DNA from: Micromussa lordhowensis
Lineage: Eukaryota; Cnidaria; Anthozoa; Scleractinia; Lobophylliidae
Direction of reading: 5' to 3'
Assembly: GCA_964020085.1 (NCBI GenBank)
Contig: OZ026596.1
Location: 41,631,243 to 41,695,242, forward strand
Length of the DNA: 64,000 nucleotides
Shown here: positions 1-9,995 of the stretch, piece after piece
Layout: every line of letters starts with the position of its first letter
Numbering within the stretch: position 1 is the stretch's first letter
Notes under the pieces: generated by a model
The model's input: only the letters and a program-made list of their open reading frames with translations
Told to the model about the DNA's origin: nothing
The model's database searches: none
Translations under genes and position numbers: made by a program

Positions 1-1340
1 TACAAGGCTCCTAACCGAATCATCATTAAGCCATCAAAAGACTCTTCTCCTCCTCTTCCTGTACTGTTACAGGCTCTTTATTGAATCATCACTTAATTAT
101 CGTACGAATCATCACTGCACCATGAAACAATTATCTTCTCCTCCTCTGCATGTACCGTTGAAGACTCTCAACTGAATCATCGAGACAATAATCTTCTTTT
201 CCTCTGCATGTTCCGTTCAAGGTGCATAAATGAATCATCCCTCAACCATCAATGGAATTATCCTCTCCTCCTCCGCCTCTACCATTTAAGGATCGCAATT
301 GGATCATCACAGCACATTCCAGACAATCATTTTCTCATCCTCTATCTGTTACTGTAAAAGGCTCTCAAACTACTCATCCCTGAACCATCAAGACAACCAT
401 CATCTCCTCCTCCACCTGTACCATTCAAGGCTTGCAATTGGATCATCATTGCACATTCAAGACAATAATCTTCTCATCCTCTATCTGCTACCTTATGAGG
501 CTCCTAACCGAATCCTCAGTAAGCCATCAAAAGAATCTTCTCCTCCTCTGCATGTACCGTAAAAGGCTCTCAACTGAATCATCACTCATCCATCAAGACA
601 ACTGTCTTTTCCTTGCCCACCTGCACTGTCCAAGGCTCTGAAGCTAATCATCGCTGAACCATCAAGGAAATCATCATGTTCTCCTACCCCTGTACCGTTC
701 AAGGCTCTCAAACTAATCATCACTGCACAATCAAGACAACCATTTTCTCCTCCGTTCAAGGCTCTCAGCTGAATCATAACTGAAACATAATGACAATTAT
801 CGTCTCCTCCTCGGCATGTACCGTTGAAAGCTCGTAACTGAATCATTGCTGACCATCAAGAAGATCTCCCCTACCTGAACCGTTCACTACACCATCAAGA
901 CAATTATCTTTTGTCCTCTGCATGTACCGGCCAAGGCCTTCAACTGAATCATGAAGATAATCATCTTCTCGTCCTCTACCAGTACTGTTCAAGTCTCTGA
1001 ACTGAATCATTGCTGAAACATCGAGACAATTATCAAACTCCTCCACCTGTACCGTTCAAGGCTGTGAATTGAATCAGCAATGAACCTTCAAGACAAACAT
1101 CTTCTCCTCCTCCGCCTGTGCCGGTCTAGGCTCTCAATTGACTCATCACTGGAAAATCAAGACAGTCATCTTCTCCTTCTCTGCATGTACCGTCCGAGGC
1201 TCTCAACTGAATCATCCCTGAACAATCAAAGCAATTGTCTTCTCCTCTGCCTGTACCGTTCAAGGCTCTCAATTGGCTCACCAGCAATGAAGACAATCAT
1301 GTTATCATCATTCACCTGTACTGATCAAACCTTTCTGATG
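1..1340. repeat. Minisatellite array, ~67-bp unit, about 20 copies
   Basis: A degenerate tandem array in which CAAGGCTCTCAACTGAATCA, followed by a CATCAAGACAA-type block and a CTTCTCCTCCTCTGCATGTACCG-type block, recurs every 60-71 bp. Recognisable phase points lie near 142, 207, 280, 347, 418, 488, 555, 625, 692, 751, 818, 924, 981, 1048, 1117, 1187, 1253 and 1317. The array starts before the window, because position 1 is already inside a unit. Open frames run through it on both strands, but they are repeat artefacts: the unit length varies and the frame is not kept. It is too divergent and too irregular in spacing for a CRISPR array. Confidence 0.9.
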
Positions 1341-2544
1341 AATGCCCTTTCACAGTGCTGAAGTGAACTGAACTATGACTATGACCTTTGTTTATGTGCA
1401 TTACCTTGAAAGCACTGCCCATGAAACAACTGGGTTCGGATATTGTGGAGACGGCGAAGATTTTACGGGAATCTTGTCTTGCTTTTAATTTATAAGCTAA
1501 ACACTTTTTCGTGGCATGGAGGTTCATTGAAGTTTTGAAAATAACTGTGGAAAATGAAATCACTGTGAAAGTTTGTCGTATGTAAGCGTTTAAAACAACT
1601 GATATGTTGCTTGTTGTACTTATAATAACAACGGTAGATCTTCACTAATATCTAGATTACGTCTGTTAACCGAATGGACACTATGTATACTTCGCTCTTC
1701 TTTTGGAGGGAATTGACGATTTATTTTCAGAGTGAAGCTTGGATCCCTGAAGGACAATCAGAACACTGTAAGCACATTTTATCTTTCCCTGTTGTTTACT
1801 GTTGTATGGTAACTACGCTGCACAGGATTCTCTATCTATCTGCAGGTACATGTTTACAGTTGGATTTCAGTGTAATTTTCGACAGGTAACAGCTAGGTTT
1901 TTAGCTGGAAGAAGTTAGCAGTTAGTGATTAGCGACATGCTGCTATTCTGGTGTTCATGGTTTAAGTATAGGTTCATTAAACTTGATTACGTCACAGTAG
2001 GAAATATTGCTTTCTTTTTAGTCGTGTACTTGGTAGTGAATGTGAGACCCAGCATGCGCGTGGAGCTAAACCATGGCCTGCGTGATGCGCAGAACGTGTG
2101 CGCACTAACAAAATTAGGTACTGTCCTTAAGAAAATGCACCTTGCTATGATACTGAAATCACTCACTCGCTGGCTGGCAAAAAATGGTTAACTCGAACAT
2201 GCTGGCAAACTTTTCGCAAACTTATTATGCTGGCTAGCTAGGTGACAAATTTAAAGCATGCTGGCTTGTTGATGACCTCAACGTCGAGTGCTGGCTGGGA
2301 GACCGATAACTTCAAAATCCTGCTTGCTGGCGGTGAAGAGCGGGTATTTTTTCCCAGGAAAGTTAAATATTAAACAAGATTGACATAGCGACAGTCGGGT
2401 AATGTTAAGCACACTCTACGGAGGATTTTCTTCAAAACCGTCATTGGGTACTCCTGTAGATATGCCAGTCCATTTCATGACCAAACAACACCTTTTTGAT
2501 CAAGCCCCTCTAAAAAAACAGAATTCTTTCTCAAGTGAGTTAGT
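1341..2544. other. Non-coding stretch with no recognised feature
   Basis: I see no convincing exon here. A stretch at about 2190-2335 repeats GCTGGC words at irregular spacing. The short open frames at 1674-1889 and 1925-2191 have no recognisable composition and no clear splice signals. Confidence 0.5.
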
Positions 2545-2844
2545 AGGAGAATCACAGTATGCCAGGGCAAATGCCAAAGGCCAATGCGAGATGAGCAGGG
2601 AAGGATATATCCACCTCCATATGACTTGTGCCTTGCAAGGAAGGAAAGGAGGTCATTTAGAAGCCCACTGGATGGTATGAAGAAGCTTGGTAAAGACAGT
2701 GATTGCCATTACCATTTCAAGAGATCCTGTGTTGAAAATGGAGATCCTCCCTATCAAGGAGAGAGAATAATCATACCACCAGAAGTCAGTGTGACAATGA
2801 CACAAGCACACAAGGACATTTTGAAAACAGAATTTGGCCAGTAA
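2545..2844 (+). CDS. Exon of an uncharacterised cnidarian-type protein with a Cys/His pattern
   Basis: An open frame reads VCQGKCQRPMRDEQGRIYPP, continues through PPYDLCLARKERR, GKDSDCHYHFKRSCV and GERIIIPPEV, and ends in a stop at 2842-2844. The order C-x3-C, DLCLARKE, DCHYH-x4-C could bind zinc. I recall similar C-terminal segments in multicopy uncharacterised genes of corals and anemones, but I cannot name a function. The 5' splice site is not certain; the frame is open from about 2541. Base composition and residue use look genuinely coding. It may be the last exon of a gene whose other exons I do not see. Confidence 0.5.
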   Translation, partial: RRITVCQGKCQRPMRDEQGRIYPPPYDLCLARKERRSFRSPLDGMKKLGKDSDCHYHFKRSCVENGDPPYQGERIIIPPEVSVTMTQAHKDILKTEFGQ

Positions 2845-3122
2845 TACTTTACACAATGATCTGAGTTTAATACTGTGTGACCATATTAATTAATTGTTAC
2901 TCACTGGCTATGAACCCATATGTAGTTAACGGTTTGGGATTCAATCAAGAAATCAGTTTTAAGAGTAATACTAACTTCCAAAATAAATTATGGGTATGCA
3001 ATCATAGCTGGTGAGGTAAACGATGCAATACAGCTAGGTGTTGTAACAATGAACTTACTGCAAGTATTTCAGGGCATGTTTCCTGTTGTTCATTGTCTGG
3101 GGTGCAACACACTGTAAAAAGT

Positions 3123-3345
3123 TGTCCGAGATACCAGTGGCTGCATTGATGTTGGTGCAAATTGAGCTTGCATCAGGCATGTTTGACCCATTATTCTGAA
3201 GTTTTAATGTTCTGTCTTGTTATCGTTATATTTGTCTGATATTCCACTGACTGCGTTGCTGTTGGTCCAAATTGAGCCCGCATCAGGGCATGTTTGATCC
3301 ATTTTTTGATTTTTTGATGTTCTGTCTTGCTACTGTTATATTTGA
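3123..3345. repeat. Two-copy direct repeat, ~110 bp each
   Basis: A block containing CAAATTGAGC, GCATCAGG, CATGTTTGA and ATGTTCTGTCTTG followed by GTTATATTTG occurs at about 3123-3234 and again at about 3235-3345, with scattered substitutions. It lies in otherwise non-coding sequence. Confidence 0.7.
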
Positions 3346-3925
3346 GTTATTGTATTTTGCAAATGATAATCATTGTCTAAAGTGAATATATACAGTATTA
3401 TATGAAATGATTGATGTGATGAGCTTCTGCAAAATGCATACCACATTTAAAAAGCTCTCAACCATGAGAAGAACAATCAATATAATCTTTGACGATCATT
3501 TCAATAACTGTTTGCTTTCTTTCCTGGCAATTGACTTGTTTTTGAAGCAAATTCACTCTGCATTTAAGTATTATATAGTCATAGTTTACATTACTTTGTC
3601 CACACTTTGATGATCATGTTCTCTAATATTTCAGTATAGCTAGCATTACCACCTGAGAAGTGTGAAATGTCACCTTCTGAATGCGTGGAACTGTTGATCA
3701 TGTGTAATTCGCTATTTGAAATTTTCCTGGTCACTCCTGTGGGAAACGTTTTACCCCGTACACCAAATAAAAATATCACGAGTTGTCACTTCCTTGATTT
3801 AATGAACCGCCTTGAGTTTACAGGTTTAGAAACGTCTCCGCCATGTTTTGAACCACGAGGTCTATCTGTCTTACATATCACGTGACCTAAAAAAGATCCT
3901 CATTTGCATAATACGATTTCCGACA
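3346..3925 (-). repeat. Probable 3' LTR region of the minus-strand BEL/Pao element
   Basis: Read on the minus strand, the sequence directly after the purine tract starts TGTCGG at 3925, the usual TG start of an LTR. No second LTR copy is present because the element is 5'-truncated, so the far end (expected to finish in CA) cannot be fixed. The interval is a guess at the maximum extent. No long coding frame is supported here. Confidence 0.35.
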
Positions 3926-3935
3926 CCCTCCCCCC
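3926..3935 (-). promoter_or_regulatory. Candidate polypurine tract of the BEL/Pao element
   Basis: On the minus strand GGGGGGAGGG lies about 110 bp downstream of the pol stop codon and directly before TGTCGG. This is where an LTR retrotransposon primes plus-strand DNA synthesis. Placement and sequence fit; function is inferred. Confidence 0.5.
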
Positions 3936-4048
3936 ATTTAAGTGTTTACTTATAAAAGCTTAAATGTCACTCTAGTCATCCTCAAATTCTTGTTGCGCAA
4001 TGCTCCGGAAAAGATTATTTGCAACCTCTTTGGCTCTTCTGTTCGGTC

Positions 4049-5230
4049 CTACTCTCGGGACGAATACTTCCGCTTCAGGGTTTGGTTCCACTTGATATCT
4101 TCTCCAATTTCCAAATCACACACAAGCTGCAGAGGGCGCTCTATTATGTATCCATTTCCCTGTTTCAGTTTCAATCCACGGACCGTACCGTCTTTGCCAG
4201 TAATCTTGCTCACTACTCTTCCCAGCTTCCACAACGCCTTGTCCTTTGCTTCACTCTTTAACAACACCACTGCTCCTATGTTTGGGATCTTCACAATGTT
4301 CCCTCCAGTTCGCTGCTGCCTTTCTTCAAGGGCGTGAACGTACTCCTTCATGAACCTCTTTTGAAGGTGCTGTTTGCTTTTCTCTAAGAATTTCATGCGC
4401 TTACTCACATTCTCTTCTCCTACGTTCACCAGGTCTTCCTCCAAGATAGGGATTGCCTCTCCTCTTAGTAGGGTATTTGGGGTAAGTACTGGTTTCTCAA
4501 ACTCTTCTCCTTGATACATGAGTGGCCTGTTGTTCATGGTCATCTCAACATCCAGCAAGACTTCTTCTAGTTCCTGGAAGGTTAGCAGGCTTTGACCAAT
4601 CACTTTTGAAAGACTTCTCTTCATAATGCCAATAAGGTGTTCGAAGAAACCTCCCCACCGTGGGTCCCGTGCCAAGTTAAACTTCCATTTTATCTCCAAA
4701 GCACCTAAATAGTTTGCAAGACGCTGGTCTTTCTTCAGTTTGGATAACCATTTCCCAGTGGCAACAAACGTTTTCCCATTGTCACTCACAATGATCTGAG
4801 GGCAGCCTCTCCTGGCAACAAATTCCTTTAGTGCTCTCTGGAACTCTTGCGCAGACAGGTCATGACATAACTTAAGATGCACTGCACGAGTACTAGTACA
4901 GGTAAATAGTGAAATGTATGCTTTTGAAGTAGTAGATTTGTTGATCTTGTAGTTTACAGGCCCAGCGAAATCTACTCCTGTAACAGAGAAAGGGTTTGTC
5001 AGTTCGGTTCTGAACACTGGCAAGGTTGATTCTGGGCTGCGAGAGGTTGAAATTGGTTTCTTCCAGTAACGTCTGCAAACATTACAGTTACGGATAACTG
5101 TCTTAGCTAGAGACCTCAACTTTGGTATCCAATACTTCTCTCTCATACGACACATGGTAATTGAAACTCCCCCATGTAGCATCTGCTCATGGACTTCCTG
5201 AACAATCAATGAAGCCAACTTGCTGTTTCA
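4049..5230 (-). pseudogene. BEL/Pao integrase and DUF5641 segment of pol
   Basis: The zinc-binding part shows HEQMLHGG, then CNVC (HHCC-type). The integrase catalytic core has GVDFAGP (first D), IIVSDNGKTF (second D) and GGFFEHLIG (E), so the DDE triad is intact. The C-terminal 120 residues carry the GYIIERPLQLVCDLEI signature typical of the domain after Pao integrases. The frame runs on from the upstream segment, interrupted by a single TGA at 5228-5230 in the context FLP-stop-NSKL. An Arg codon CGA is expected there, so the break looks like a C-to-T transition. There is no own start codon: this is the internal part of a polyprotein. Confidence 0.88.
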
Positions 5231-5635
5231 CGGTAGAAAGACTGGATGATAATGGGGAACTCTGCCAACACATCTCAATATTCCTTCTTCGTCCTTCTTT
5301 AATCCCACGTCTGTCCTGGACACAGTAGCTTGTCCTTGAACGATCCAGAACTTCTCTGCTGCCTGGAGCTCTTCAGTCATTAGTGGGCCTTTGTACTTCT
5401 TGTGGTTTCTACAGTTGTGGATGAAATGCTTTAGAAACGCAGTGACCCGCAGCAGCTTCCAAAATGACGCATACTTGCTCAAAAGAGTGTCCCTGGTCTC
5501 ATTTGTTTCTTTTAATTTAACTAGGAGCTGTTTTTCGTGCTTAGGTTTGATCCTTTCCTTGCAATGCTCAGAGTTCTCTGTCACTTCAGGTTGTTCTGGC
5601 CATTCTTGTTGAGTACTTAACCACTTTGGCCCTCA
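5228..5635 (-). pseudogene. BEL/Pao RNase H-integrase linker segment
   Basis: This segment reads WLSTQQEWPEQ, FWKLLRVTAFLKHFIHNCR, GPLMTEELQAAE and GILRCVGRVP, the standard connector between RNase H and integrase in BEL/Pao pol. It is bounded by two in-frame TGA codons, at 5633-5635 and 5228-5230. Both stand where CGA (Arg) is usual, so both may be CpG decay. Reading frame and codon spacing are otherwise continuous with the neighbours. Confidence 0.8.
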
Positions 5636-6253
5636 AAACCACAACTCCCCCATTTTGCTAGGAGCCATGCCACGGCTTCCTTGATCACTAGGGTTGTCAG
5701 CAGTAGGGACATGATGCCACTGTAAATACTCCTTGTCCTGGATAGCCTTGGTCCTGTTACGTACGAATTGGGACCACGTTCCCTGACCTTTGATCCAATA
5801 AAGCACCGTGGTACTGTCGACCCAGCAGTGATACTCCTCAACATGTTCGTCTTTCAAGACTTCCTTTACATGGTGCATCAATCTACTCAGGGTATGTGCT
5901 GCAACAAGTTCTAAACGAGGAATTGACTGATCCTTTGGTGCTATCCTTGACTTTGCTACAAGGAGCCTCTGTTGAACCGGTGCGGCAATGTTAGTTGTTA
6001 CAGCATACACAGCTACTGAAACAGCCAACTTGCTTGCATCTGAAAACCCATGGAGGATCGCTCCGGTCAAACCAACACCAACGACGCTGCGGGGAATGCT
6101 TACGTAAGGACACTCCCTAATATCATTCAGCCACTTAGTCCATGGTTTCTGTATGCTATCTGGTACTTCTTCATCCCATCTTACTTTCCTCAGACAAACT
6201 TCACTGTACAGTATCTTTCCAACAATAACAACAGGTGCAGCAATTCCAAGCAA
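5633..6253 (-). pseudogene. BEL/Pao RNase H domain
   Basis: The segment contains the Pao-type RNase H start HGFSDASKLAVSVAVY, then IPRLELVAA, VDSTTVLYWIKG and HHVPTADNPSDQGSRG, which carry the D-E-D-D residues expected of RNase H. It ends in TGA at 5633-5635, in a position normally occupied by Arg before GPKWL. Upstream it is out of frame with the RT remnant, with the shift somewhere in 6190-6253. Confidence 0.85.
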
Positions 6254-6654
6254 GACAACATCTTTCTCTTTGTCAATGGGCCCTCCTCAACACACTTTAA
6301 GGTCTTTGCAAAGTTAATAGAAAATGTGTCCTCTTCCCTGTTCCATGGGACTCCCAAGATCTTTGATTCAAGTGACTGAGTTCCAACTGTTAACTTCGCA
6401 TATGTTGAATTCCCCTGAGGTTCTTCTACTTCACTCATACTCAGTTTTTCAATTTCTGGAATGTTACTATGCCATTTGTGTAGCTGAAATCCACCTTCAT
6501 TCATGATCTGTGTTGCCTCCCCCTTGAATTTGGCTGACAGAATGAAATCCACTGTTTTAATGTCCAGGGCTACAGGCACTGTAGACGGATAAACGCGAGC
6601 ATTCAAAAGGTGCAAAAAAGGGTTTGCCTCGTGTTGGGGGTGAAGTTGCTTCAT
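6190..6654 (-). pseudogene. BEL/Pao reverse transcriptase C-terminal remnant
   Basis: Only the thumb/connection part of RT is left: IMNEGGFQLHKWHSN, ESKILGVPWNREEDTF and LTKRKMLS match the region after the YVDD motif of Pao polymerases. The palm motifs are gone. The first ~35 codons (6654 to about 6545) do not look Pao-like and may be flanking sequence. A frameshift separates it from the RNase H segment. Confidence 0.75.
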
Positions 6655-6708
6655 TTCCGGCTGAACCGCTTCCGGTGGCAGTACTTATTAGAAACTACTA
6701 GCTCATGA

Positions 6709-7466
6709 AGTTCTGTTGATGCCGCGTTCTATGGGATAAAATGGGTGCATGAAACCGCTGGGTTGGCCTCTACTACTGACAGTTCACTAGTTGTGGTGGT
6801 TAGGGATGTGTCTAAGAGAATCTTAGGCACCGCCAGGTCGAGTCGGAAAGAGCCTATCACAACGGAATTACTTAAGAGTATAGTTGGCGGGGCTGACCTG
6901 TCTAACGGTTTGGAGCTTAGAAATGTTTGCCTGTATCTACTGTGTTTCGTGGGTTTCCTCAGGTTTGATGACGTCAGTAGGATTAAAAGAAATCAAATTT
7001 CCTTTCACATCGGGTACATATCAATAAAAGTCGAGAAGAGCAAAAATGATCAACTAAGGCAGGGTGATGAGGTCCTGATCGCAAAGGGAGAGGGTACGGC
7101 CTGCCCAGTCAAGATCCTAGAAGAGTATCTAAACAGGTTTAATATCGACCCTCGGTCAGACCAATATATTTTCAGGCAGTTAATTAAGATGAAAAAGTCC
7201 TACAAGTTGGCCTCCAATAATAAGCCCATTGGTTATAGTACTTTTAGGGACCACTTGCGCAAAACCCTGAGAGGTTTTGTACCTGATCCCCAGGTCTATG
7301 CCACTCACTCGTTCCGGTCAGGGGGGCATCTGCTGCAGCTAATAGTGGAGTGCCTGATAGAGTCTTTCAGAGACACGGTTGTTGGAAGTCTGCAACCGCT
7401 AAGGATGGGTATGTTGAAGATAGCACAGACATCAAACTTTTGGTCTCTAAGTCCTTGGGTTCGTAA
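6709..7466 (+). pseudogene. Tyrosine recombinase (Ngaro/DIRS type), frameshifted
   Basis: The N-terminal part reads FYGIKWVHETAGL, the arm-type domain typical of these recombinases in cnidarians. The first catalytic Arg lies in GFLRFDDVSRI and the second box in YATHSFRSGG. After a run of six G (7321-7326) the frame shifts by one. The downstream frame then supplies RHGCWKSATAKDGYVEDS, with the His and the Tyr nucleophile, ending at TAA 7464-7466. The R-H-R-H-Y set is thus present across the two frames. One missing G in a homopolymer explains the break, so a sequencing error is as likely as decay. The codon before 6709 is an in-frame TGA at 6706-6708, and the protein is truncated at the N-terminus. 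Confidence 0.82.
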
Positions 7467-7531
7467 CCGATACTGCTAGTTTTCTTGTATTTCTTTTAGA
7501 CACATTGTCAAGCCCGTTCTTTGTCTTCTAG

Positions 7532-7619
7532 GTGGTTCTTGCTTGCTGCCGGTGTGAGGCCGAAAGAGACAAAAATAAACCTAATGGATTGCATTTGTCT
7601 GTGTAGTGAAGTTGAAATA
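7532..7619 (+). repeat. 88-bp direct repeat, copy 1 (B1)
   Basis: Starts TGGTTCTTGCTTGCTGC and ends GTGAAGTTGAAATA; paired with 7980-8067. It lies just downstream of the recombinase stop codon. Confidence 0.9.
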
Positions 7620-7979
7620 CGAGCATGCGAATAAGACAGAAATTGATATTTCTACGGCACGAGAGCAGAAGGGTCTGGGTACGATTGGTGTAAGGCATGA
7701 TGGGTAGCAGGTTGTCTATAAAGTGTCAGTTTATCACGTGGTGAGGCATTCTAGGCCTGCATCAGTCCGATTAACTTTTGCTTCTTTTATAAATCATTAT
7801 TATTTTGTAACTAGAGGTCCTCTAAACCCCGGAAGGATCGTGACACTACATTGGTTCGGGGGATACGTTTCAAGTTTTTTCCCCCACTGGGTTTTTTCTT
7901 TTGTTTTTTCCTATCCGGCAGTGTCACAGGGAATCATTTCCCTGTCGTCAATCAGTTGTTGTTATTGCTCCACATGTAT

Positions 7980-8067
7980 GTGGTTCTTGCTTGCTGCTGG
8001 TGTGAGGCCGAAAGAGACCAAAATAAACCTAATGGATTGCATTTGTCTGTGTAGTGAAGTTGAAATA
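7980..8067 (+). repeat. 88-bp direct repeat, copy 2 (B2), element 3' end
   Basis: Same length as copy 1 with two substitutions (GCCGG versus GCTGG, and AGACAAAAA versus AGACCAAAA). The match stops exactly at 8067, where the tandem array begins, so this is probably the element terminus. Confidence 0.9.
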
Positions 8068-9150
8068 GTCAAGTATTAACAGTGAAGACGATTAGATTAA
8101 CAATACAAAGGAGAGCCTTGATCCTGCCAAGAACTGGGCAGGTGGTAGCAAGAAGAGCGTACATGGAAACGCAAAAAAAACAAGAGACCAGAACAGACAA
8201 AAGCCAAGTATTAACAGTGAAGACGATTCGATTAACAATACAAAGGAGAGCCTTGATCCTGCCAAGAACTGGGCAGGTGGTAGCAAGAAGAGCGCACGTG
8301 GAACAGGGACAAGGGACAGGGACAAGTCAAGTAGTAACAGTAAAGACGACTCAAGTAGCAACGCAGAGGAAAGCCTACAAAGCTGCCAAGAACCGTGCAG
8401 GGGCCAGACAAAATAGCGCACATGAAAACGCAAAAATGAGAAGAGACCGGAACAGACAGAAGGCAAGTATTAACAGTGAAGAAGACTCAATAGTAACAAA
8501 GAGAAGAGCCTAGAAACTGCCAAGAACAGGGCAGGTGGCAGCAAAAATAGCGCATGTGGAAATGCAAAAGTGACAGAAGACCAGAAAAGAAACAAGTCAA
8601 GTCTTAACAGTGAGGAGGACTCCAGTAGCAACACAGAGGAAAGCCTAGAAGCTGCCAAGAAGCGTGCGGGTGGCAGCAAAGAGAGCGCACATGGAAACGC
8701 GAAAGTGACTCAAGACCAAAACAAACACAAGTCAAGTCTTAACAGTGAAGAAGACTCAAGTAGCAATGCAGAGGAAAGCCTAGAAGCTGCCAAGAACCGT
8801 GTGGATGGCAGCAAGGAGAGCGCACATGGAAATGCAAAAATTGACACAAGACCAGAACAGACACAAGTCAAGTCTGAACAGTGAAGAAGACTCAATTAGC
8901 AACGCAGAGGAAAGCCTAGAAGCCAAGAACCGTGCAGGTGGCAGCAAAAATAGCGCACGTGAAAACGCAAAAGTGACAAAAGACCAGAAGAGACACAAGT
9001 CAAGTATTAACAATGAAGAAGACTCAATGAGCAACGAAGATGAAAACCTAGAAGCTGCCAAGAACAGTGCAGGTGGCAGAAAAAATAGCACACATGGAAA
9101 GACAAAAGTGACAAGAGGCCAGAAGAGACACAAGTCAAGTATTAACAGTG
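8068..9150 (+). repeat. Coding-like tandem array, ~134-bp unit, eight copies
   Basis: Units begin with a CAAGTNTTAACAGTGAAGA word at about 8070, 8204, 8329, 8463, 8596, 8731, 8868 and 9001, with the next start at 9136; a further unit continues at 17410. Read on the plus strand each unit encodes a charged, low-complexity 45-residue motif of the type NSEEDSSSNAEESLEAAKNR, then GGSKESAHGNAK. Many units are ~135 bp (45 codons), but others are 133 or 137 bp, so the frame breaks several times. Either it is a decayed repeat-protein exon or a minisatellite born from one. Confidence 0.8.
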
Positions 9151-9314
9151 GGTAGGTAAAGTCTGCATACGAGCCTAGTGGCTCATCAGGCCGGAGCTTA
9201 TCCCGGTTTCAGTAGCATGAAGCGACTAGGAGTATTTCTACTCCCCCCTGGATGGGATGCTAGTCCATCGCAGGGTTACCCCCAGCATCAAATTCGCCGG
9301 TCACCGCGCCTCCA
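9151..9314 (+). mobile_element. SINE-like dispersed repeat with 15-bp target-site duplication
   Basis: This 164-bp block has GGATGGGATGCTAGTCCATC, then CGCAGGGTTACCCCCAGCAT, and ends CACCGCGCCTCCA, sequence I recall as a very common cnidarian dispersed repeat. The longer form usually has more sequence between CGCCGG and the end, so this copy seems internally deleted. The 15 bp before it (9136-9150, CAAGTATTAACAGTG) is repeated after it, but the right copy is interrupted by two later transposons (CAAGTAT at 9315-9321, TTAACAGTG at 17410-17418). A 15-bp duplication fits LINE-driven insertion. Confidence 0.6.
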
Positions 9315-9321
9315 CAAGTAT

Positions 9322-9540
9322 CACAGGGTGAAACGAGGTGTTTCCGCATTACGGAAAGTTAACGGAATCATAATAGTTCAAGTTTCCGTTACGTTTCCGC
9401 AGGACGGATAACACGGGAAACTTGTAAGAGAAAAATGGTGTACATGTTTCACGTTTCCGCAGAGTTTCCGTCGGCTGAAATATGTAAAAGGGTTTCCATT
9501 AAGTTTCCGCTGAACGGATACAACGGAAATGTCTTGACAA
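9322..9540. repeat. Left terminal and subterminal repeat region of the CACAGGG element
   Basis: After the ~25-bp terminal inverted repeat come several TTTCCGTTA-, GTTTCCGC- and ACGGAAA-type words in both orientations, mirrored at 15724-15983. Such subterminal arrays are usually transposase binding sites; that role is inferred. Confidence 0.65.
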
Positions 9541-9695
9541 ATTTCTGGTTCGCTCGATCTCGATCCTCCAATATTTCCACAAAGACGTACGATGACTAGG
9601 AGATTACACTTGCCAACAGAGTTACTCAGGGCGCTGTATGATGATACGTGTCATGGGTAATTGTCGTGTCAAGTTGTACCGTGACCCCTGGCACG

Positions 9696-9830
9696 GGTTG
9701 TTCGAAAGGTGGATAACGCTATCGACCGGATAAATCGCTATCCAGTGGATAGCGTGGTTTGTTTGTCAACACTTGTCCGCTGGATAGTGATTTTATCCAG
9801 TGGATAGCGTTATCCAGCCTTTGAACAACC
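9696..9830. mobile_element. Short MITE with GGTTGTTC ends
   Basis: Left arm GGTTGTTCGAAAGGTGGATA and right arm (reverse strand) GGTTGTTCAAAGGCTGGATA, both followed by ACGCTATC. The inside repeats GGATAGCG/TATCCAG words several times. The unit is 135 bp and carries no coding sequence. I recall near-identical copies in other coral sequence. No target-site duplication is certain. Confidence 0.6.
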
Positions 9831-9995
9831 GGGGCCTGGACTTTAGCACGAACGACGAGGCTCATTGCGCGTGCTTGCCTCGTTTTGGAAACGAGATTAT
9901 CAGTGAAATGCGCGCCATTTGAAAGTGACGCTGAAGATTTCGATGGTCTTTCGGATTTGATTTCGGTACTTATAAGCTGAAGTTAAAAGCTTGAG

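Larger units (their letters stand above)
3923..6654 (-). mobile_element. 5'-truncated, decayed BEL/Pao LTR retrotransposon
   Basis: In minus-strand order the element shows the end of a Pao reverse transcriptase, the RNase H region, the Pao linker, an H2C2-type integrase zinc-binding motif, the integrase core and the C-terminal DUF5641-like domain, then a polypurine tract and an LTR start. Gag, protease and most of the RT are missing. Similarity to Pao fades upstream of about 6540, close to the junction with the neighbouring Ngaro-like element. At least two in-frame TGA codons and one frameshift break the polyprotein, so it is a dead copy. It most likely entered the locus as an LTR element and later lost its 5' half. 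Confidence 0.85.
6709..8067 (+). mobile_element. 3' half of a Ngaro-like tyrosine-recombinase retroelement
   Basis: A tyrosine recombinase frame (6709-7466) is followed by an 88-bp sequence (7532-7619), ~360 bp of unique sequence, and a second copy of the 88 bp (7980-8067) that differs at two bases. This B1-A2-B2 order matches the split direct repeats at the 3' end of Ngaro-type elements. The 5' part with gag, RT, RNase H and the first A repeat is missing, replaced by the BEL/Pao remnant. The right end directly meets the tandem array at 8068. Classification rests on architecture and recombinase motifs. Confidence 0.6.

Noticed and set aside
1..1340. Overlapping long open frames on both strands in the 5' array
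   Set aside because: They follow the ~67-bp repeat, change frame with unit length, and lack recognisable domains or splice sites.
4049..6654. Plus-strand open frames over the BEL/Pao region
   Set aside because: The minus strand carries clear pol domains through the whole region; plus-strand frames have no motif.
7723..8079. Hydrophobic open frame after the tyrosine recombinase
   Set aside because: It lies in the split-repeat region (A2-B2) of the element and has no family features.
8092..9133. Minus-strand Leu/Ser-rich frames opposite the tandem array
   Set aside because: They are shadows of the charged plus-strand repeat; the hydrophobic pattern is a by-product of the complementary strand.
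8068..9150. CRISPR-like regular array
   Set aside because: Units are contiguous tandem repeats of ~134 bp with no short-repeat/unique-spacer structure, in an animal genome.
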